A stretch of DNA of 64,000 nucleotides. It comes from Climacium dendroides (Eukaryota > Streptophyta > Bryopsida > Hypnales > Climaciaceae). The DNA is taken from positions 930,001-994,000 of the forward strand of contig CATNNA010000003.1 of NCBI GenBank assembly GCA_950106755.1, written 5' to 3'. A program made the position numbers and the translations under genes. This document shows positions 55,602-64,000 of this stretch, one piece after another. Each line of letters opens with the position of its first letter. The stretch's first letter is position 1. The notes under the pieces were generated by a model. The model was not told where the DNA came from, did not search any database, and saw only the letters and a program-made list of their open reading frames with translations.

Positions 55602-56880
55602 ATTTTTTTTAAAATTTTTTTTTTCTTGGAGAATTTGCAACGTGAAGCAATAAAAAAAATTTAGTTTCTATTTGTATAATGTATAAGTTCTTCTTTTATC
55701 TAAGCCTGGGTTTATACTGTGCCTAAGGCCGGATGAAAGTCCAGCCGGATTTGCCTTCGATCCATTCTTCAATCCGGCCCCAATTTTTTCCATCCGGCCC
55801 TACTTAATCTAAAGTCTAAACCCCTTGGGCCGGATTTTCAATTCATATGCTCTTCAATTTTATCAAGGCTCAATTAAAAAACGTCAATAAAAATATGCAT
55901 GTTTATCTTTTATTTCTTTTTTAATTAAAAACAAAGATTTTTTTCTTTTGTTTCATTTTTCTTTTTGTTTCTATACATTTTATTTCTAAAATACAAAAAG
56001 AAGTTTATTTATTGATTACTTAAAAATAAAATAAAAATTTAATATTTTGGTTTTCCTCTTATATAGAATATGCATTTGTAATCAACATGTTTAATGCTAA
56101 AACATAGGTACTTTATTGTAGTCACTTAGATGATTTTCCTTTAAAATTAAATTAAGTAAATCCATAAGGGAGTTGCTCTAAGAACACCCGTGCTCTGAGA
56201 GTGATCATGACGGAGAGGTACATTTTGCTTTAGTGAATGTACTAGCACATTTTAGGACATGGTCACTTTTAATGACCGTTGCCTTTCAACTTATTTGCCC
56301 TCCATAACTAATTACAGAATGATTTAAAAAATATGAAGGAAATCAAGTCACCAAAAAAATATGAGGATGAAGGGCCTAACGTGCATTTCAAAATCTACTC
56401 TACAATTTTTTAAATGAATCTTTAATGTGGTTTTTTCTCCAAGAGTTAGTGTATTTGAGGCTCATTTCCAAAAGCCCTCAACACTATGAAAGTCAAGTTT
56501 GTGATGGAAACTCTTGTACAAAATCTTGAATAAGAAAATCATAATCAATCATTTTGAAAATTGGATTTTTGATGCTAAAGTTAGATTTAAAATAAACTTA
56601 TATATATATAAACTACTAAGAATAGCAACTTGGTTAAGTATTATTAGACTTAGAATCTCTATTCTCATAGATAATTTTCTTTCTTATTTAGTATTTAGGA
56701 CGCTTTAACTCATTTAATTAAGATTTGTTATGAGATTTCAATTTGTTTTCATCAATTTGTTTTGAGATTTCAACTTATGTCCTGTTATAAATTCTGAAAA
56801 TTTCACTACATGCCATATTTATTTTATTTTTTAACTAATTTTTAATGAATCTGACTCGAGCATAGGGTATTCCAAGTGAT
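54716..56880. other. AT-rich spacer, no gene
   Basis: Contains a degenerate CCCTAAA-like stretch near 54.93-54.96 kb, a (TTTTG)n run at about 55515-55553, an (AT)n run at 55554-55599, and a cluster of TCCGGCC/GCCGGAT motifs at about 55.71-55.84 kb. No coding potential is visible. Confidence 0.55.
55515..55599. repeat. (TTTTG)n followed by (AT)n microsatellite
   Basis: Imperfect TTTTG repeats run directly into about 23 AT dinucleotides. Confidence 0.9.
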
Positions 56881-56912
56881 GAACTTCAATGTGTATAAGA
56901 ACGGCTCGTTCG

Positions 56913-57140
56913 CCGTCCACTCGTCTGCCGTCCACCTGTCCGCCCGTATGCCGTCCGTCGTCTGCTGTCCGTCCTCCCGTCCGTTGTCCGTCCGCTATCC
57001 GTTCGACAGTCCGCCGCTCGCTGTCCGTCCGCCGTGCGGTCAGAGCGTCCGTCCGCGGGCTCCGTCCGATGCAGTCGTCCGCAGTTCGTCGAGGCCGTGT
57101 GATTGGACGCGCCGGGGCATATTGCCCGTGCGTTCTAGCG
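56913..57140. repeat. GGACGG array 4 (as CCGTCC), 5' of gene D
   Basis: The same motif family as arrays 1-3, here mostly as CCGTCCG on the plus strand, hence inverted relative to the gene-C/hAT pair, as expected for a gene in the opposite direction. It ends about 275 bp upstream of the gene D start codon. Confidence 0.78.
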
Positions 57141-57193
57141 GTTGGCCTGTCCGCCCATCAGATTTGGGTAGTGATGTCAGCATCGGCGGATGG

Positions 57194-57199
57194 TATAAA
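57194..57199 (+). promoter_or_regulatory. TATA box of gene D
   Basis: GGTATAAAGAGGGGCGCGG lies 217 bp upstream of the ATG at 57416 and just downstream of GGACGG array 4. Confidence 0.5.
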
Positions 57200-57415
57200 G
57201 AGGGGCGCGGACGGCCCATTCCGCGTAGTTGTTTTCCTTGCGGAGTGGGCAGATCCAGCGCCAATTGGTATCTGTGAGCCCCTTCCGACTTGGAGCGTTA
57301 ACAACTGTGAATGAATTAACTTAATTTTTTGTAATCTCTTCATCACCTTCTCAATTATAGAAATTGTAAACTTCTCACTCAAACATTGCATTCGGTGCGG
57401 AAAAGAAGGATTACC

Positions 57416-58189
57416 ATGGCTCCAAAAGGATTTCCCAATCCGTTGAAGAAGAGTACAAAGGGAAAATCACAAGACATGGATTGGGACGCCTACTTCAACC
57501 ACTTTTGTGTGGCTGAAGAGGGATGGCAATACGAGCCCAAAGCAGTATGGACTTGTACAACATGCTGAGAGTATGTGAAAATGTCACACATTACGAAACT
57601 CTGGCCAACAGATAATACGGTTGTATTAGAGAGACAAGTGAAACGGTGGGAAGGTCCCATGAACACTTGCAAGAGTGAACATTTCAAGCAGAGATACGAG
57701 GAGATTTGGGCATCTTGCGGTCTAGGTGCTTCCAAACCAAATATCATGAATTATTCCACCATGGCAATGATTTGGGCGGAGATTGTACTCCAGAAAGATG
57801 TGGATTGGCGTACGGTGCCTGCAAAGGACAAGAAGACCAAATTGAGCTGTAACAAAGCGGTGATAGACACCAATTGGGTTGGCCCAAGCGATTGCATGCC
57901 GGAGTGGTCTAATCGGGGTCAATTTGGATTTCCTCCGGAACCATTGCCAGATGCAGAGGACAATGATGATGATGACGAAGAAGACTTACCACCTCCACCT
58001 CCACTTCCAAAAAGGCACGAATGTCGAGAAGACCGCAAAGACTTGGACTTCCAAAATCAATTGCGAGAGGCAACAAGAAATAGTATTTTGCATCAAGGCC
58101 GCCCGCGTCAACAACGATCACTACCTCGTCATGATCATGATGTGCATTGCCCGCAATATGGAGGAGGAAGTTGCAGATCTTTGAAATAA
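57416..58189 (+). pseudogene. Gene D: homologue of gene C N-terminus, broken, joined to satellite
   Basis: ATG (MAPKGFPNPLKK...), Lys-rich start, then WTCTTC(stop)EYVKMSHITKLWP. The TGA at 57566-57568 lies where gene C has Arg (LCRKYVKM), so it was probably CGA. Then come MNYSTMAMIWAEIVLQKDVDWRTVP, an acidic stretch (EDNDDDDEEDLPPPPPLP) and a basic region. Near 58.08 kb the better-looking frame shifts: the alternative frame reads FCIKAARVNNDHYLVMIMMCIARNMEEEVADL and then TGA, where the satellite units have CGA-AAT-AAT-TAG. So the original gene probably ended ...VADLRNN after about 258 codons. It is much shorter than gene C and lacks RING and coiled coils, so it is a truncated copy or a separate short family member. 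Function unknown. Confidence 0.6.
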
Positions 58190-61100
58190 TTAGGATTCAT
58201 CAAAAAATGAAGTTTAAGAGAACCCTATTGCTTTCCCACACTTTTCCAATTGAAATGGGTTTAAAGAAAGAATCTCTAAAAATCAGGCTATATTTAATAG
58301 AAACCAAAACAATGAATTATATCGTTTTGACATGGAAGCATGTCCGAAAACATATTACACAAATTGCAAATCTTCGAAATAATTAGGATTCATCAAAAAA
58401 TGAAGTTTAAGAGAACCCCATTGCTTTCCCACACTTTTCCAATTGAAATGGGTTTAAAGAAAGAAACTCTAAAAATCATGCTATATTTAATAGAAACCAA
58501 AACAATGAATTATATCGTTTTGACGTGGAAGCATGTCCGAAAACATATTACACAAATTGCAAATCTTCAAAATAATTAGGATTCATCAAAAAATGAAGTT
58601 TTAGAGAACCCTATTGCTTTCCCACACTTTTCAAATTGAAATGGGTTTAAAGAAAGAAACTCTAAAAATCATGCTATATTTAATAGAAACTAAAACAATG
58701 AATTATATCGTTTTGGAGTGGAAGCATGTCCGAAAACATATTACACAAATTGCAAATCTTCGAAATAATTAGGATTCATCAGAAAATGAAGTTTGAGAGA
58801 ACCCTATTGCTTCCCCACACTTTTCCAATTGAAATGGGTTTAAAGAAAGAAACTCTAAAAATCATGCTATATTTAATAGAAACCAAAACAATGAATTATA
58901 TTGTTTTGACGTGGAAGCATGTCCGAAAACATATTACACAAGTTGCAAATCTTCGAAATAATTAGGATTCATCCAAAAATGAAGTTTAAGAGAACGCAAT
59001 TGCTTCCCCACACTTTTCCATTTGAAATGGGTTTAAAAAAAAAAGCCCCTAAAAATCATGCTGTATTTAATAGAATCCAAACCAATAAATTATAGCGATT
59101 TGCCAGGGAAGCATGTCGAAAAAAATAACACACAAGTTGCAAATCTTCAAAATAGTTAGGATTCATGGGAATATGAAGTTTTAGAAAACCCTATTACTTC
59201 CCCACACTTTTTCATTTGAAATGTGTTTAAGGAAAATACTCTTAAAATCATGCTGTATTTGATAGAAACCAAACCAATTATTTATATTGTTTCGATGTGG
59301 AAGCATGTCCGAAATTATATTACACAAGTTGCAAATCTTCGAAATAATTAGAATTCATCCAAAAATGAAGTTTAAGAGAACCCTATTGCATCCCCACACT
59401 TTTCCAATTGAAATGGGTTTAAAAAAAAAGACTCTAAAAATCATGCTGTATTTAATAGAATCCAAACCAATTCATTATATCGATTTGACGTGGAAGCATG
59501 TCCGAAAACATATTACACAAATTGCGAATCTTCGAAATAATTAGGATTCATCAAAAAATAAAGTTTAAAAGAACCCTATTACTTCCCCACACTTTTTCAT
59601 TTGAAATGTGTTTAAGAAAAATAATCTAAAAATCATGTTGTATTAAATAGAAACCAAACCAATAAATTATATCGATTTGACGTAGAAGCATATCCGAAAA
59701 CATAACACACAAGTTGCAAATCTTCGAAATAATTAGGATTCATGGGAAAAGAAAGTTTAACAGAACCCTATTACTTCCCCACACTTTTTCATTTGAAATG
59801 TGTTTAAGAAAAATACTCTAAAAATCATGTTGTATTAAATAGAAACCAAACCAATAAATTATATCGATTTGACGTAGAAGCATGTCCGAAATTATATTAC
59901 ACAAGTTGCAAATCTTCAAAATAATTAGGATTCATCCAAAAATGAAGTTTAAGAGAACCCTATTGCTTCACCACACTTTTCCAAATGAAATGGGTTTAAA
60001 AAAAGAAACTCTAAAAATCATGCTATATTTAATAGAAACCAAAACAATGAATTATATCGTTTTGACGTGGAAGCATGTCCGAAAACATATTACACAAATT
60101 GCAAATCTTCGAATTCATTAGGATTCATCAAAAAATGAAGTTTAAGAGAACCCTATTGCTTCCCCCCACTTTTCCAATTGAAATGGGTTTAAAAAAAGAA
60201 ACTCTAAAAATCATGCTATATTTAATAGAAACCAAAACAATGAATTATATCGTTTTGGAGTGGAAGCATGTCCAAACACATATTACACAAGTTGCAAATC
60301 TTCGAAATAATCAGGATTCATCAAAAAATGAAGTTTAAGAGAACCCTAATGCTTCCCCACACTTTTCCAAATGAAATGGGTTTAAAAATAGAAACTCTAA
60401 AAATCAGGCTATATTTAATAGAAACCAAAACAATGAATTATATCGTTTTGACGTGGAAGCATGTCCGAAAACATATTACACAAATTGCAAATCTTCGAAT
60501 TCATTAGGATTCATCAAAAACTGAAGTTTAAGAGAACTCTATTGCTTCCCCACACTTTTCCAATTGAAATGGGTTTAAAAAAGGAAACTCCAAAATTCAT
60601 GCTATATTTAATAGAAACCAAAACAATGAATTTTCTCATTTTGAAGTGGAAGCATGTCCGAAAACATATTACAGAAGTTGCAAATCTTCGAAATAATTAG
60701 GATTCATCAAAAAATGAAGTTTAAGAGAACCCTAATGCTTCCCCACAATTTTCCAAATGAAACGGGTTTAAAAAAAGAAACTCTAAAAATCATGCTATAT
60801 TTAATAGAAACCAAAACAATGAATTATATCGTCTTGACGTGGAAGCATGTCCGAAAACATATTACACAAATTGCAAATCTTCGAAATAATTAGGATTCAT
60901 CAAAAAATGAAGTTTGAGAGAACTCTATTGCTTCCCCACACTTTTCCAATCGAAATGGATTTAAAAAAGGAAACTCTAAAAATCATGCTATATTTAATAG
61001 AAACCAAAACAATGAATTATATCGGTTTGAAGTGGAAGCATGTCCGAAAACATATTACACAAATTGCAAATCTTCGAAATAATTAGGATTCATCAAATAT

Positions 61101-64000
61101 GAAGTTTAAGAGAACTGTATTGCTTCCCCACACTTTTCCAATTGAAATGGGTTTAAAAAAAGAAACTCTAAAAATCATGCCATATTTAATAGAAACCAAA
61201 ACAATGAATTATATCGTTTTGATGTGGAAGCAGGTCCGAAAACATATTACACAAATTGCAAATCTTCGAAATAATTAGGATTCATCAAATATGAAGTTTA
61301 AAAGAACTGTATTGCTTCCCCACACTTTTCCAATTGAAATGGGTTTAAAAAAAGAAAGTCTAAAAATCATGCTATATTTAATAGAAACCAAAACAATGAA
61401 TTATATCGTTTTGAAGTGGAAGCATGTCCCAAAAACATATTACACAAGTTGCAAATCTTCGAAATAATTAGGATTCATCAAAAAATGAAGTTTAAGAAAA
61501 CCCTATTGCTTTCCCACACTTTTCCAATTGAAATGGATTTAAAAAATGAAACTCTAAAAATCATGCTATATTTAATAGAAACCAAAACAATGAATTATAT
61601 CGTTTTGAAGTGGAAGCATGTCCCAAAAACATATTACACAAGTTGCAAATCTTCGAAATAATTAGGATTCATCAAAAAATGAAGTTTAAGAGAACCCTAT
61701 TGCTTCCTCACACTTTTCCAATTGAAATGGGTTTAAAAAAAGAAATTCTAAAAATCATGCTATATTTAATAGAAACCAAAACAATGAATTATATCGTTTT
61801 GAAGTGGAAGCATGTCCGAAAACATATTACACAAATTGCAAATCATCGAAATAAATAGGATTCATCAAATATGAAGTTTAAGAGAACCCTATTGCTTCCC
61901 CATACTTTTCCATTTGAAATGGGTTTAAAAAAAGAAACTCTAAAAATCATGCTATATTTAATAGAAACCAAAACAATGAATTATATCGTTTTGACGTGGA
62001 AGCATGTCCGAAAACATATTACACAAGTTGCAAATCTTCGAAATAATTAGGATTCATCCAAAAATGAAGTTTAAGAGAACCCTATTGCTTCCCCACACTT
62101 TTCCATTTGAAATGGGTTTAAAAAAAGAAACTCTAAAAATCATGCTATATTTAATAGAAACCAAAACAATGAATTATATCGTTTTGACGTGGAAGCATGT
62201 CCGAAAACATATTACACAAGTTGCAAATCTTCGAAATAATTAGGATTCATCCAAAAATGAAGTTTAAGAGAACCCTATTGCTTCCCCACACTTTTCCATT
62301 TGAAATGGGTTTAAAAAAAGAAACTCTAAAAATTATTCTGTATTTAATAGAAACCAAAACAATGAATTATATCGTTTTGACGTGGAAGCATGTCCGAAAA
62401 CATATTACACAAGTTGCAAATCTACGAAATAATTAGGATTCATCAAAAAATGATGTTTAAGAGAACGCTATTGCTTCCCCACACTTTTCTATTTGAAATG
62501 GGTTTAAAAAAAGAAACTCTAAAAATTATTCTGTATTTAATAGAAACCAAAACAATGAATTATATCGTTTTGACGTGGAAGCATGTCCGCAAACATATTA
62601 CACAAGTTGCAAATCTACGAAATAATTAGGATTCATCAAAAAATGATGTTTAAGAGAACGCTATTGCTTCCCCACACTTTTCTATTTGAAATGGGTTTAA
62701 AAAAAGAAACTCTAAAAATTATGCTAAATTTAATAGAAACCAAAACAATGAATTATATCGTTTTGACGTGGAAGCATGTCCGAAAACATATTACACAAGT
62801 TGCAAATCTTCGAAATAATTAGGATTCATCCAAAAATGAAGTTTAAGAGAACCCTATTGCTTCCCCACACTTTTCCATTTGAAATGGGTTTAAAAAAAGA
62901 AACTCTAAAAATTATTCTGTATTTAATAGAAACCAAAACAATGAATTATATCGTTTTGACGTGGAAGCATGTCCGAAAACATATTACACAAGTTGCAAAT
63001 CTACGAAATAATTAGGATTCATCAAAAAATGACGTTTAAGAGAACCCTATTGCTTCCCCACACTTTTCCATTTGAAATGGGTTTAAAAAAAGAAACTCTA
63101 AAAATCATGCTATATTTAATAGAAACCAAAACAATGAATTATATCGTTTTGACGTGGAAGCATGTCCGAAAACATATTACACAAGTTGCAAATCTTCGAA
63201 ATAATTAGGATTCATCAAAAAATGACGTTTAAGAGAACCCTATTGCTTCCCCACACTTTTCCATTTGAAATGGGTTTAAAAAAAGAAACTCTAAAAATCA
63301 TGCTATATTTAATAGAAACCAAAACAATGAATTATATCGTTTTGAAGTGGAAGCATGTCCGAAAACATATTACACAAGTTGCAAATCTTCGAAATAATTA
63401 GGATTCATCCAAAAATGAAGTTTAAGAGAACCCTATTGCTTCCCCACACTTTTCCATTTGAAATGGGTTTAAAAAAAGAAACTCTAAAAATCATGCTATA
63501 TTTAATAGAAACCAAAACAATGAATTATATCGTTTTGACGTGGAAGCATGTCCGAAAACATATTACACAAGTTGCAAATCTTCGAAATAATTAGGATTCA
63601 TCAAAAAATGATGTTTAAGAGAACCCTATTGCTTCCCCACACTTTTCCATTTGAAATGGGTTTAAAAAAAGAAACTCTAAAAATCATGCTATATTTAATA
63701 GAAACCAAAACAATGAATTATATCGTTTTGACGTGGAAGCATGTCCGAAAACATATTACACAAGTTGCAAATCTTCGAAATAATTAGGATTCATCCAAAA
63801 ATGAAGTTTAAGAGAACCCTATTGCTTCCCCACACTTTTCCATTTGAAATGGGTTTAAAAAAAGAAACTCTAAAAATTATTCTGTATTTAATAGAAACCA
63901 AAACAATGAATTATATCGTTTTGACGTGGAAGCATGTCCGAAAACATATTACACAAGTTGCAAATCTACGAAATAATTAGGATTCATCAAAAAATGAAGT
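58170..64000. repeat. 193-bp satellite array, about 30 units, runs off the window
   Basis: Unit starts marked by GCATGTCCGAAAACATATTACACAA (or variant) are spaced 193 bp from 58340 to 63934, with 191-194 bp in a few units. The first partial unit starts near 58170 inside gene D. Units near 59.0-59.9 kb are the most diverged; those from 62.0 kb are nearly identical, with repeating variant patterns. Each unit holds a 79-codon open frame that overlaps the next by 47 bp in another frame, since 193 is not a multiple of three. The size and AT content suit a heterochromatic, possibly centromeric or subtelomeric, satellite. Confidence 0.95.

Noticed and set aside
55710..55840. CCGG-rich cluster as a third copy A/B-type element
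   Set aside because: Only about 130 bp of TCCGGCC/GCCGGAT words with no ORF. The motif differs from TCCGGTT, so it was listed in the spacer and not called as an element.
58170..64000. CRISPR array or protein-coding gene family in the 193-bp repeats
   Set aside because: There are no short repeats with unique spacers, the whole unit is repeated, and the 79-codon frames shift phase from unit to unit because 193 is not divisible by three. It is a plant satellite.

Overview
The window looks like nuclear, transposon-dense heterochromatin of a land plant. Supporting this are a plant-type CACTA (En/Spm) transposase with TNP2, DUF4218-like and DUF4216-like parts, a hAT transposase with a BED finger, a plant LINE tail with a zf-RVT finger, a plant-specific B3 domain, GT-AG introns, and a 193-bp satellite filling the right end. 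The exact lineage cannot be told from the sequence. I see no ordinary housekeeping gene, rRNA, organellar or bacterial segment.

Layout. 1-12.3 kb: a decayed CACTA-type unit on the minus strand. Its transposase gene can be rebuilt as five exons (9483 to 4658) whose splice phases all agree; the reading frame carries five nonsense codons. Further coding scraps lie at 2.1-4.3 kb and 10.5-10.8 kb. 12.3-20.9 kb: AT-rich DNA holding 'copy A' (13.2-16.4 kb), an intact 536-aa ORF of an unrecognised mobile-element family with CCGG-rich flanks, plus a foldback at 19.4 kb and a decayed tandem repeat at 20.1-20.6 kb. 22.4-22.9 kb: a B3-domain gene or gene fragment. 26.35-27.24 kb: a 5'-truncated LINE bounded by a perfect 16-bp target-site duplication. 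29.2-31.5 kb: a multi-exon plus-strand gene of unknown function. 33.1-35.0 kb: 'copy B', a diverged paralogue of copy A with two nonsense codons. 36.3-42.0 kb: a plus-strand, second-ORF-like CACTA gene (TnpA/Transposase_24/DUF8039-like), broken by TAG codons and by a 96-bp CACTA MITE. 45.3-54.8 kb: a hAT transposase gene followed by a 1209-codon minus-strand frame encoding an N-terminal domain, coiled coils and a RING-H2 finger. 56.9-58.2 kb: a plus-strand homologue of that second gene. 58.17-64.0 kb: about 30 copies of a 193-bp satellite whose first unit is continuous with the 3' end of that homologue.

Three themes tie the window together. First, premature stops that can be aligned to a homologue or family consensus are explained by C-to-T change on one strand (CGA to TGA, CAG to TAG, CAA to TAA, TGG to TAG), as expected for heavily methylated elements. 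Second, GGACGGGC-type arrays sit about 270-315 bp upstream of three separate ORFs (hAT transposase, gene C, gene D) and also beyond the 3' end of the hAT gene, which suggests one family of elements sharing a terminal or promoter sequence. Third, the satellite seems to have grown from the 3' end and 3' UTR of gene D.
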